From: Clostridia bacterium | GTDB lineage: Bacteria; Bacillota_A; Clostridia; TANB77; CAG-508 | Length of the DNA stretch: 62,915 nucleotides | Reading direction: 5' to 3' | Assembly (NCBI GenBank): GCA_022791475.1 | Contig: JAAVZD010000033.1 | Location: forward strand, 1-62,915 | Part shown: positions 17,220 through 25,327 of the stretch, one piece after another | Numbering within the stretch: position 1 is the first letter of the stretch | Layout: every line of letters begins with the position of its first letter | The notes under the pieces: generated by a model | The model's database searches: none | Told to the model about the DNA's origin: nothing | Seen by the model: only the letters and a program-made list of their open reading frames with translations | Program-made: the position numbers and the translations under genes

Positions 17220-17284
17220 CCCAATTAGGGACAGTCCCTAATTGTCCTATTTTCCCAATTGGGGACTGTCCCTAATTGGGAAAA
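17220..17284. repeat. RAYT-associated palindromes, left side
   Basis: Two tandem palindromes: CCCAATTAGGGACAGTCCC-TAATTG and TTCCCAATTGGGGACTGTCC-CTAATTGGGAA. They abut the 3' side of the RAYT gene. Confidence 0.9.
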
Positions 17285-17305
17285 TGGAACAATTTGTACC
17301 ACCCC

Positions 17306-18085
17306 CTATGTTTTCTTTGCTTTTCCTAATACTTTTCTATTAATGCCTGTTACTCTTGACAATTGATTTATTGATATATATGGAATATTTACTATTTCTT
17401 CCATCAATTCTATTATTTTTTTATTACTATATTGTTGTATATTTTGAATATTATCAATTTTAAATTTTTCTGTTAATGCTTCTATTAATTGTTCATCTGT
17501 TAATTTTGTTTGTAACTCATAGTCTATTTCGTCTGAAAGCTTATTTTCTACATTTTGTTTATGATATTCTTTAAACTTACTTATTGCTATTTCTTGTTTT
17601 TTGTCTAGTATTTGAAGAAGCTTGCTTATATCTACTATTGAATTATCATTATTTATATATTCATTGTAACTACTCCATTCGTAGTTTTCTCTTTTTGCTA
17701 TATGTGCTTTTTCTGGATTTTTATGGATGTATCTAATAGTATTTTTTAAATAATTTTCATCTTCTATTATTTTACTATAATATCTGTCTTGAAATAAATG
17801 TCCTACTCTATCATATTTTTTATTGAAGTAACTAACATATCTTGTTTGTAAACTATTCATTATAGATGGCAAATTAAATTCTTTATCACAAATTACCATA
17901 TGTACATGATTTGGCATTATTACGAATGCATATAATTCATAATGATACTTTTGTTTTGTATTTAATATTTCCTTCACAAATTTAAATTTATCTTGTTTAT
18001 CTATAAATATATCTTGCTTATTAACTCCACGTATTACTATGTGGTTTATTCTTTTAATTCCAAATTTTCTTATATCTCGGGGCAT
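17306..18085 (-). CDS. REP-associated tyrosine transposase (RAYT, Y1/HUH family)
   Basis: 259 aa. An IS200-like Y1 domain: N-terminal strand HIVIRGVNKQDIF, the HUH motif in IMPNHVHMVI near residue 58, and a TRYVSYFNKKYDRVGHLFQ segment near 85-105 typical of RAYTs. C-terminal residues from 190 look like a DnaA-type or HTH helix pair (SINQLSRVTGINRKVLGKA). RAYTs are host-linked single-strand nucleases thought to spread REP palindromes. Matching palindromes flank it at 17220-17284 and 18275-18317, and relatives lie across the window. No frameshift or CGG is present, so it may be active. Confidence 0.9.
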   Translation of the reverse strand: MPRDIRKFGIKRINHIVIRGVNKQDIFIDKQDKFKFVKEILNTKQKYHYELYAFVIMPNHVHMVICDKEFNLPSIMNSLQTRYVSYFNKKYDRVGHLFQDRYYSKIIEDENYLKNTIRYIHKNPEKAHIAKRENYEWSSYNEYINNDNSIVDISKLLQILDKKQEIAISKFKEYHKQNVENKLSDEIDYELQTKLTDEQLIEALTEKFKIDNIQNIQQYSNKKIIELMEEIVNIPYISINQLSRVTGINRKVLGKAKKT

Positions 18086-18274
18086 TCAAGTTCACCTTGC
18101 CTTTCATTGTATTAGATTTGCTCCCTGCCCCTTTGAGAACATATTAGCACTATATCATATTTTTAATAATAAAGCTATACATATTTATAAAAATTTACAC
18201 TTTTTCACATTATGTTACTAATTTTAAATAATATTATAAAAACAGGATATTTCTCTTTAAATACCCTGTCCCAA

Positions 18275-18317
18275 ATTGTCCCATTTGTCTCAATTAGGGA
18301 CTGTCCCTAATTGGGAA
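18275..18317. repeat. RAYT-associated palindrome, right side
   Basis: TCAATTAGGGACTGTCCCTA-ATTGGGA, nearly the same as the left copies. Its inner part forms the 3' end of the HAM1 gene. Confidence 0.9.
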
Positions 18318-18874
18318 AGATACCATTTTGCAAATTTTTTCATTGAGTCTATTGATTCGTATTTTTTTCTGTTTGCTCTTTCTTCTTCGGTCATTTGTGC
18401 TAGTGTTTTTTCGTAGCCTGTTGGTATGAATATGTACCATAGGTCTGACCATTTTTTATCTGTATCGTTTCCTAATATTTCGTTTGATATTGTTCCTTCG
18501 TGTTTTCCCATGAATTGATGTAGTTGTCTTCCGTCATAATATGATAAGCATTCTGTGAATCTGCATTTTCTGTTTTCTTTTCCTTCCATTAGTTTTACTA
18601 TTCCTTTTATTCCTATTGTATCTAATGCAAAGTTTACGAATGCTCGTGGGAAGCCTTCTAGTTCGTCTATCCAGAAACCACAGTCTAGTGATATACATGG
18701 TTTGTGTACTAATCTGTATGCTTCTTCTACTTTGTATTTTGAAATGTATTTTATATCATCACTTCGTGGTTCTTCTAAATCATATTCAAATACTTTGAAA
18801 TTAACTCCTTCTAGTTGCCTGTTAGCTGATGCTATTTTCCCTTTATTATGTGTTACAAAAATTATTTCTTTCAT
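18290..18874 (-). CDS. HAM1/RdgB-type non-canonical purine NTP pyrophosphatase
   Basis: 194 aa. HAM1 enzymes hydrolyse dITP/XTP to keep inosine out of DNA. Motifs: VTHNKGKIASANRQL at 7 (family TxNxxK), SLDCGFWIDELEGFPRAF near 64 (family EDSGL..ALGGxPG, here with an unusual Cys), then YYDGRQ and the C-terminal segment. The last residues (LGTVPN) and the TGA stop are encoded by the RAYT palindrome, so the original C-terminus was replaced. SD AAGGAGG precedes ATG 18874. Confidence 0.75.
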   Translation of the reverse strand: MKEIIFVTHNKGKIASANRQLEGVNFKVFEYDLEEPRSDDIKYISKYKVEEAYRLVHKPCISLDCGFWIDELEGFPRAFVNFALDTIGIKGIVKLMEGKENRKCRFTECLSYYDGRQLHQFMGKHEGTISNEILGNDTDKKWSDLWYIFIPTGYEKTLAQMTEEERANRKKYESIDSMKKFAKWYLSQLGTVPN

Positions 18875-18888
18875 TTCATTTTCCTCCT

Positions 18889-19605
18889 TTATAAAAATTT
18901 TTTTAATTCCATTAATTCAAATATCTCATATGTTGTTTTGTATTGGTTATTATGTGCTTTATTTGGATTAAACCAACAAGTATCTATTTTATTTTTTATC
19001 CCTCCTAGTATATCTTTTTCTAGTTCATCGCCTATTATTAGCATTTTTTCTTTTTCATAATTGTTTATTTTATTGAAGAATACTTTAAAAAACTCATCGT
19101 GTGGTTTCATATGTCCCGCTTCTTCTGCCGAAAAAGTTTCCTTTATGTATTTTAATGCATCTATTGCTTCTAACTTATCCTTTACTACTATTGTTGGACT
19201 ATTTGTTATTATATATATTTCATATCCCTTTTCATATAGATATTGTAGAACTTGTGTTGAATCTTTTATTGGCACTATTTTATCTTTTAAATACTCTACA
19301 TATCTATTATTTATTTTCTTTGCTTGTTCTAATGAAACATTTTTAAAATATTTTATAAATCTTTGTGCTCTTACCCATTCCGTTCTTTCTTGTAATGTCT
19401 TAAATTTATATGGGTCTTTTATTTTTCCTGATGCTCTATCTTTCCAAAATTGATTATCTAATTTTATAAATTCTTCTAATTTTTTATCTGATATTTCTTC
19501 ATTTCTTTCTAGTAATATTTGTTTTATTGCATTTTTTCTATTCTCGTCGTCATCTACTAATGTGTTGTCTAAATCAAATAATAATTTCGTATATTTTTGT
19601 TGCAT
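18889..19605 (-). CDS. HAD-family nucleotidase/phosphatase (YjjG-like)
   Basis: 238 aa. HAD motif I is LLFDLDNTLVDDDENR, motif II is IYIITNSPT near 110, the motif III lysine is in AGHMKPHDEFF and motif IV is LIIGDELEKDILGG. The helical cap between 20 and 90 is of the YjjG/phosphoglycolate phosphatase kind. YjjG-type enzymes dephosphorylate pyrimidine nucleoside monophosphates, including damaged ones; this would pair well with HAM1 downstream, but the substrate is an inference. SD AAGGAGG precedes ATG 19605. Confidence 0.85.
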   Translation of the reverse strand: MQQKYTKLLFDLDNTLVDDDENRKNAIKQILLERNEEISDKKLEEFIKLDNQFWKDRASGKIKDPYKFKTLQERTEWVRAQRFIKYFKNVSLEQAKKINNRYVEYLKDKIVPIKDSTQVLQYLYEKGYEIYIITNSPTIVVKDKLEAIDALKYIKETFSAEEAGHMKPHDEFFKVFFNKINNYEKEKMLIIGDELEKDILGGIKNKIDTCWFNPNKAHNNQYKTTYEIFELMELKKFL

Positions 19606-19660
19606 AAAAATTTCCTCCTTATATGATAATATTTTATCACATATTGAGGAAATATGTATG

Positions 19661-20146
19661 TCACAATTTCTTTTTTATTATTATTTTGTCGTCATAAGTT
19701 TGTTCTAATACTTTGTATTTTAAGATATCTTCTAATTTGAATAGTCGTATCTCTTTTCGTAATTCGCAAAATGCTGCTATATACCATTTATCTATATAGC
19801 AAAAAAGTTCTGCTGGGTGAATTATTCTTTTTGTTATTCCTGAATTGATTGATTTATATTCTATTTCTACTTTATTTCTATTTTTTATAGCTTTTTTCAT
19901 TATAATATACATTTCTTCTTTTACTATATTCTCTAACTTTAAGAAATCATTTTCTTTATCTATTTGGTATCCACCATATTTTCCAGTAATTGAATTTATA
20001 TATATTCATGCTTGCTCTAGTTCTTGCTTGTATTGTCTTATCATTCTTTCAGATACTTCTAATTTTTGTGCTAAACTTTGAATACTATGTATATTTTCAT
20101 CTTTTAGTATTTGTACCATATTTAACATGTTAGATACTTTACTCAT
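19661..20146 (-). pseudogene. HTH-WYL transcriptional regulator broken by a TGA codon
   Basis: From ATG 20146 the frame encodes an HTH_11-type domain (IHSIQSLAQKLEVSERMIRQ), then TGA at 20008-20006, then continues in the same frame with IYINSITGKYGGYQID and a WYL domain (KVEIEYKS ... WYIAAFCELRKEIRLFKLEDI). Relatives have Gly at the TGA position (LEKAGIYI), so a single GGA-to-TGA change would explain it. radA, HAM1 and the 155-aa gene all end at TGA, so TGA is a stop here. The reading without the stop would be 161 aa, short for the family. Confidence 0.8.
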
Positions 20147-20200
20147 TCTTATCACCTATTATAATTTTCACATATATTTAATTAGAAACATACAATGATT

Positions 20201-20764
20201 TTATATATTTTTATTTCTAATATAATCTCCTTGAAATTCACTTGATAAAATATCCATATATATTTTATCATAATATTTACCATTTAAAAAATAGCATTGT
20301 CTTCTTCTTCCAAATTCTTTAAAACCTACTTTCTCATAGCATTTAATAGCTCTTTCATTAAAAGACATTACTGTTAGCATTATATTATTAAGGTTTTGAT
20401 AGTTAAAACCATAGTCTAATAGTAGTTTAAGTGCTTCTGCTCCATATCCATTACTTCTATTTGCTTCTTCTCCTATGAATATTCCGACTTCTGCCATTCT
20501 ATCTTTATTACACATATTCATTATACCACAATTTCCAATTAATTTATCATTTTCTAAATTAACTATTGCAAAATTCAACTCATTATTTTTTAATGTTTTA
20601 TCTATCCATTCTCTTTCGGCTTCTACTGTCATTACTTTGCTACTTTTTCCTATACCATCTGTTGTTGTAAAGTCACAGAACCATTCTACATATTTTTCTG
20701 CATCTTCTATGTTTAATGGTGATAAATATATTCTATCTCCTATTAATTTTTTATAATGTTTCAT
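20201..20764 (-). CDS. GNAT N-acetyltransferase (RimJ/RimL type)
   Basis: 187 aa from ATG 20764 (SD AAAGGAG 6-7 nt upstream). RimJ/L-type fold: GDRIYLSPLNIEDAEKYVEW at the start, AEVGIFIGEEANRSNGYGAEA near 100 carrying the acetyl-CoA loop, and IMLTVMSFNERAIKCYEKVGF near 135. Such proteins acetylate N-terminal or small-molecule amines. The substrate cannot be read from the sequence. It stands between the WYL remnant and the GH15-like gene. Confidence 0.9.
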   Translation of the reverse strand: MKHYKKLIGDRIYLSPLNIEDAEKYVEWFCDFTTTDGIGKSSKVMTVEAEREWIDKTLKNNELNFAIVNLENDKLIGNCGIMNMCNKDRMAEVGIFIGEEANRSNGYGAEALKLLLDYGFNYQNLNNIMLTVMSFNERAIKCYEKVGFKEFGRRRQCYFLNGKYYDKIYMDILSSEFQGDYIRNKNI

Positions 20765-20782
20765 TTTTATTTCTCCTTTCAT

Positions 20783-20982
20783 TTAATTTAAAAAGCCTCA
20801 CAAAGAAATTCTTTAAGACTCCTTTGCAATACTTTATTATCTTACTTTACAAATGTAGGTAGCTTTATATTTTTCTACCCTTTACCGCTCAAACGCCTTC
20901 GTTCTAGGTAAACTCTTAATATAGTATTATTTTAGACTATTATTTTTTATTTGTCGATATGTTTTACATAATTTCCTTTGTG
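20783..20982 (-). other. Intergenic stretch with terminator-like hairpin
   Basis: On the minus strand AGTCTTAAAGAA-ATTTCTTTGTGAGGCTTTTT (about 20795-20825) could fold as a terminator for the GH15-like gene. The remainder up to 20982 holds no gene I can see. Confidence 0.4.
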
Positions 20983-22977
20983 CTATAGTAAAATATATAG
21001 TGCAATTATATACATTGCATGTGACCACCCTAAGCCAATTACCCATTTTGCCCCCATTGTTTCATTATCTACTTGCTCTGCTAAGAAACCATTATTTGTT
21101 GCTGTTTTTATTACAAATTCTATTTGTTTTCTTGTTTCTTCTAATTTTTGGTTTTCTATATTATATAATGCCATCCAAAGTGTTGATATTACCCATGGGT
21201 TGTTTCCGCCTAAGTAGTTATCATTTTCAAACCTTATATATCCGCCTGTGTAAGTTCTTAAGTTTAGGTCTATTTTTTCTATTGTGTTTTTTACCATTTC
21301 GCTATTTTTATCTATCATTTCAAATGGTACTACTGCACCTAGCATGCTTATGTCTGTTATATTATCTTTATTACTTCTTTTAAGTGTTTTAGTGTTTTTG
21401 TCATAAAAATTATTTATACAATATTCTTTTATTTTCTCTGCGTTATTCTCTAGTTCTTCTATTCCTTCTACTATATTAAGTTCTCTTTTTATTTGAGCCA
21501 TTGATTTAAATGCTGCATATATTGCACTTAGTGAGTATAAATGTATTCCTTCATTCATTTCCCATAAGTCGTAACTTTCATGTGTTATAAATCTTTCTTC
21601 ACTGTTGCAGTTCCCAAAAGTGACAGACTTCTCATTAGGGACGTTTCTAAAAGGGAAGTTCTCAAAAGTGACAGATTTCCCATTAGGAAACGTCCCCAAT
21701 GGGAACTTGGTTAGTGCTTGGGTTGCTTTTTGGCACATTTCGTAGGTTTCTTTTAAGAAGTTTATGTCTTTGGTTGTTTTATAGTGTTCGTATACCCCAT
21801 ATATTATGCTTGCAGTTTCGTCTATTTGGTAACCCCAACATGGCGCTAGTCTTCCGTCTGTGTAGAAGCGTTGTTCCCACATTCCGTTTTTGCTTTGGGT
21901 TTGTTTACTGAAGTTTGTGTAAAATTTTGTGGTTTGCTCTTGCATTTTTAGTATATCTAATGCTTTTGTTACAAACACAGCGTCTCGTGGCCAACAGTAT
22001 GAGTATCTTCCACTTTTTGTGCGTGCTTCGTCTATTTCTATTGCTGCTGATATTCCCCCTGTTTCTTCATTTGATAATAGTGGAAATAGTAGTATGCTTC
22101 GTACATATACTTTTCGCATTTCTAGGTATTTTTTGTATGTGTTTTCGTTTGCTTGTTCTTCTCCTGTAAGAAGTTTTTGCCATTTCTCTTGCTTAGTGAA
22201 TATTTGTAGCCCATCATGATTTTTTACAAATTCTTCCCAATATTTTTTTGTACTTTCTTGTTCTTTCTTTGTATCTGTTTTTCTTATTTTTTCTGTTTCT
22301 TCTATTATTTCATCAAATTTATATTTTTCATTATTCTCGTTTATATGAATAAATATCTCTATTTCTTTACTTTCTCCTGGTTTTAGCATTCCTATATCAA
22401 AACTTACTGCTGAATCGTTTGCCATTCCTATGTAGTCTTTATCGTGTAATATACCTGACTTTATATCTTCATCACTATTGTTTAGGCGATATGATAGTAT
22501 TGGTGTTTTTGAAAAAATGCTAAATATATAGTCGTGGCTATATTGCATTAATATATCGTTTTCTACTTTTGAGCCTACCATGTTGTTATTGTTTGATAAT
22601 AGTTTTGAATATATTAGAAAGTTTACATTTAGGTCTATTGTGTTTTCATTTGTAAATGTTAGTTTTTTTATTATGATATCTTTTGTAATTGGCACAAAGT
22701 CTGTTTGTAATATTGATAGATTAAAGTATGTGTTTTTTATTTTTGTGTTTATTATGTTTGTGTTTTGCGTGTAATATTGCTCATATTCATTGTTTATATC
22801 TTCATGTAAGTATATTATAGCTGAATCATTTACTTTTAAACCTGTATGGATAGTTTCTATAAACTGCCTATAATCTCTTGTAGGGTAAAAAAGCCTTAGC
22901 ATTTCTCCCTTTTTACTAAAGCTTGCTACTATGTTTTTATTTCCTATTATTGCTTCATTGTAATATTTGTTTTCCAT
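20983..22977 (-). CDS. Glycoside hydrolase family 15-like (glucoamylase/trehalase type)
   Basis: 664 aa. An N-terminal beta-sandwich (1-260) precedes an (alpha/alpha)6 barrel. Conserved pieces: SGRYSYCWPRDAVFVTKAL near 345, WEQRFYTDGRLAPCWGYQID near 385, ITHESYDLWEMNEGIH near 465 with the likely catalytic Glu, and GGNNPWVISTLWMALY near 590. These enzymes cleave alpha-glucosidic bonds from non-reducing ends. No signal peptide is seen, so cytosolic use of oligosaccharide is likely. Residues about 425-457 are translated from an inserted RAYT-type palindrome pair and keep the frame. Confidence 0.87.
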   Translation of the reverse strand: MENKYYNEAIIGNKNIVASFSKKGEMLRLFYPTRDYRQFIETIHTGLKVNDSAIIYLHEDINNEYEQYYTQNTNIINTKIKNTYFNLSILQTDFVPITKDIIIKKLTFTNENTIDLNVNFLIYSKLLSNNNNMVGSKVENDILMQYSHDYIFSIFSKTPILSYRLNNSDEDIKSGILHDKDYIGMANDSAVSFDIGMLKPGESKEIEIFIHINENNEKYKFDEIIEETEKIRKTDTKKEQESTKKYWEEFVKNHDGLQIFTKQEKWQKLLTGEEQANENTYKKYLEMRKVYVRSILLFPLLSNEETGGISAAIEIDEARTKSGRYSYCWPRDAVFVTKALDILKMQEQTTKFYTNFSKQTQSKNGMWEQRFYTDGRLAPCWGYQIDETASIIYGVYEHYKTTKDINFLKETYEMCQKATQALTKFPLGTFPNGKSVTFENFPFRNVPNEKSVTFGNCNSEERFITHESYDLWEMNEGIHLYSLSAIYAAFKSMAQIKRELNIVEGIEELENNAEKIKEYCINNFYDKNTKTLKRSNKDNITDISMLGAVVPFEMIDKNSEMVKNTIEKIDLNLRTYTGGYIRFENDNYLGGNNPWVISTLWMALYNIENQKLEETRKQIEFVIKTATNNGFLAEQVDNETMGAKWVIGLGWSHAMYIIALYILL
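21610..21706. repeat. RAYT-type palindrome pair inside the GH15-like coding sequence
   Basis: Two copies of TTC(C/T)CAAAAGTGACAGA... ending in ACGTTTCTAAAAGGGAA and ACGTCCCCAATGGGAA. The intergenic copy at 23461-23505 is almost the same sequence. Here it encodes GTFPNGKSVTF and NVPNEKSVTF, two related peptides, without breaking the frame. Confidence 0.9.
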
Positions 22978-23004
22978 ATTTTACTCCATATACCTTCGTT
23001 TATT

Positions 23005-23436
23005 TTAACTATAATTATTCTCTTCTACACTTATAGAAATACTTTGTCCTATATTTGCAGATTTCTTGATAGCCTCTAATATTTGTATAGTATATAATTG
23101 CTCAATTGGCTTTGTTGCATCTTCCATAGTCTCTACCATTGGTTTTTCACATATTATATTTTTATTCTTTTTTATAGCATAATCAATCATCTCTTTATGA
23201 AATTTATTTGGTGCAGTAATACAAACCAAATCAAGTTCTTCTATATCACAAAGTTCTTTATAGTCAGAGCAAGCAACTGGTATATTATATTTTTCAGCAA
23301 ATTCTTTACTTCTTTCTAAACTACTCCCTGCAATAGCATAAATTTGTGTATATTTATCAAAAAGTCTAAAACCATTAAGATGTGTTCTTATTCCAACACC
23401 TGTTCCAATAATTCCAATTTTAATTTTATTATTCAT
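23005..23436 (-). pseudogene. Gfo/Idh/MocA oxidoreductase with large internal deletion
   Basis: From ATG 23436 (SD AAGGGGAA) the Rossmann part is intact: IKIGIIGTGVGIRTHL, VCITAPNKFH and ICEKPM. Directly after MVETMEDATK the sequence jumps to the family's last helix (QLYTIQILEAIKKSANIGQSISI). About 200 residues of the substrate domain are missing, so the product (143 aa) should lack activity. The frame itself is kept. An upstream extension in the same frame is only palindrome sequence. Confidence 0.8.
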
Positions 23437-23458
23437 ATAAGTTCCCCTTTTTGTATTA

Positions 23459-23505
23459 GTTCCCAAAAGGGACAGATTTCCCATTTGGAAACGTCCCCAA
23501 TGAGA
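23459..23505. repeat. RAYT-type palindrome
   Basis: TTCCCAAAAGGGACAGATTT-CCCATTTGGAAACGTCCCCAATGAGAA, between the MBL gene and the Gfo/Idh remnant. It matches the copies inside the GH15-like gene. Confidence 0.9.
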
Positions 23506-23507
23506 AG

Positions 23508-25160
23508 CTAGCCTTCCACTATTCTTACAATTTGCTGTTCTAGTTCTTTTATTTTGTCATTTAATTTTTCTATATCCCCATCGTTTGCATCTTCATTTAG
23601 CATTTCTTCTTTTACTATTGTGCTCATATCTTCTAGTTCTTCTTTTAGCGTTTGTATTCTTCCTAATACTTCTAATCGGATATATTGTTTTTCGCGTTGT
23701 TTTGTGCCTTTTACTCTTCCTAGTCTTTGTACTTCTTCGTTTAATTCATATTGTTCGCCATATTCTGGTATTATTACTGGTATTTCGATTGTTCCTTGTA
23801 TTTTTTGTTTTAGTACCACTTGGCCTTCTGGCTCTCCATGTACTAAGAATACTGCTTTTGGTTTTGTTATAAATGAATATATGAAGTTTAGTAGCCATTC
23901 TTGGTCTGCATGGCCTGAGTACCCTTCTATATATTCTATTCTTGCATTTACGGCTATTTCTTCGCCAAATAGTTTTACTGTTTTTGCTCCATCTACTATT
24001 TTTCTTCCTAGGGTTCCTGGTGCTTGGTACCCTACAAATAGTATTGTACTGTTTGGATCCCAAAGGTTATGTTTTAAGTGATGTTTTATTCTTCCTACTT
24101 CACACATTCCACTAGCTGATATTATTATTGATGATTCGTTTTTTGCATTTAGCTCTTTTGATTCTTCTGCTGTTCTTGTGAACTGAAGCCCTGGAAATTC
24201 TAATGGGTTATCTCCGCTTCTCATTATTTCTTGTGTTTGTTCATCAAATAATTCCATATTATCTTTAAATATCTCTGTTGCAGATATTGCAAGAGGACTA
24301 TCTACATATACTGGTACTCTCATTAAAGTTTCATATTTTTTTCTAAAATCCTCATCTTGTATTATTTCTTTTAATTGATTTAGTTCATATAGTATTTCTT
24401 GTGTTCTTCCTACTGCAAATGAAGGAATTACAACTGTTCCTCCTTTGTCTAAGGTTTCTGAAACTATCTTTAAAAATTCAGTTGCTTTATTTTCATCTCT
24501 ATTATGAAGTCTTCCACCATAGGTTGATTCCATTACTAAATAGTCTGTATCTTCTATCATAGTTGGCTCAGATAATAATGGTATATCGTTATTTCCTAAA
24601 TCACCTGTAAATACTGCCTTTGTTCTTTTTCCATTTTCGTATGCCCATATTTCAATAATAGCTGAGCCTAACATATGACCGGCATCATTAAAACGCACAT
24701 GTATATTTTCATCTATATCTATTATGTCATCATATTTTACTGGGCAAAATACTTCTAAACTCTTTAGTGCTTCTTCTGCTGTATAAAGTGGTGGAATTGG
24801 GTCTAAGCCTTTTCTTACTCTTTTTTTATTTTTCCACTCTATTTCCATTTCTTGAATGTGACCACTATCTGGTAACATTATAGAACATAAATCACAAGTT
24901 GCCTTTGTAGCATATATAGTTTTTCTAAAACCTTCATTATATAGCTTTGGTATTCTTCCTGAGTGGTCTATGTGTGCATGAGTAAGTAGCATGAAATCTA
25001 ATTCATTTACATCAAATGCAAAAGGTGATGAATTCTCCCATTCATCTTGTGCTGCACCTTGATACATTCCACAGTCAACCAAAAACTTTTTACCTGCCGC
25101 TTCTACTAAAAAGTTAGAGCCAGTAACAGTTTTAGTTGCTCCTAAAAAAGTAATTTTCAT
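23508..25160 (-). CDS. MBL-fold beta-CASP hydrolase with RNA-specificity domain
   Basis: 550 aa. The metallo-beta-lactamase site is LTHAHIDHSGRIPKL at residue 58, with AGHMLGSA near 160 and FTGDLGN near 190. The beta-CASP part has VVIPSFAVGRTQEILYEL and the RMMBL motif GYSGHADQEWLL near 415, then a coiled C-terminal extension of about 80 residues. Relatives are KH-less CPSF/YSH1-like nucleases that process RNA. Substrate unknown. SD AAAGGAAG precedes ATG 25160. It is bounded on both sides by RAYT-type palindromes. Confidence 0.9.
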   Translation of the reverse strand: MKITFLGATKTVTGSNFLVEAAGKKFLVDCGMYQGAAQDEWENSSPFAFDVNELDFMLLTHAHIDHSGRIPKLYNEGFRKTIYATKATCDLCSIMLPDSGHIQEMEIEWKNKKRVRKGLDPIPPLYTAEEALKSLEVFCPVKYDDIIDIDENIHVRFNDAGHMLGSAIIEIWAYENGKRTKAVFTGDLGNNDIPLLSEPTMIEDTDYLVMESTYGGRLHNRDENKATEFLKIVSETLDKGGTVVIPSFAVGRTQEILYELNQLKEIIQDEDFRKKYETLMRVPVYVDSPLAISATEIFKDNMELFDEQTQEIMRSGDNPLEFPGLQFTRTAEESKELNAKNESSIIISASGMCEVGRIKHHLKHNLWDPNSTILFVGYQAPGTLGRKIVDGAKTVKLFGEEIAVNARIEYIEGYSGHADQEWLLNFIYSFITKPKAVFLVHGEPEGQVVLKQKIQGTIEIPVIIPEYGEQYELNEEVQRLGRVKGTKQREKQYIRLEVLGRIQTLKEELEDMSTIVKEEMLNEDANDGDIEKLNDKIKELEQQIVRIVEG

Positions 25161-25173
25161 AAAAATTCTTCCT

Positions 25174-25322
25174 TTCCAAAAGGGACACCCCTTTTTCGAA
25201 AATTTTTGCTAAAAGGGACAACCTTTTAACAAATTATATTAATTTGTTTATGTTTATTTTTAATACTATTTTGAAGGAGTGTCCCTTTTAGCAATTTTTT
25301 TAAAAAAGGACGTCCCTTTTGG
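25174..25322. repeat. Compound inverted repeat of RAYT-type palindromes
   Basis: CCAAAAGGGACACCCC...GCTAAAAGGGACA (25176-25228) is mirrored by TGTCCCTTTTAGC...GGACGTCCCTTTTGG (25279-25321). It occupies the whole 167-bp gap between the coiled-coil gene and the MBL gene. Confidence 0.85.
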
Positions 25323-25327
25323 CTGAT

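Noticed and set aside
17306..18085. A classical IS200/IS605 insertion sequence
   Set aside because: No TnpB is present, and the flanks are REP-like palindromes with a RAYT-type C-terminus.
19661..20146. Reassignment of TGA to glycine
   Set aside because: radA, HAM1 and the 155-aa gene end at TGA, so TGA acts as stop; one case is better explained by mutation.
20983..22977. The GH15-like gene as a pseudogene because of the repeat inside it
   Set aside because: The insert keeps the frame and has no stop, and the conserved motifs on both sides are intact.
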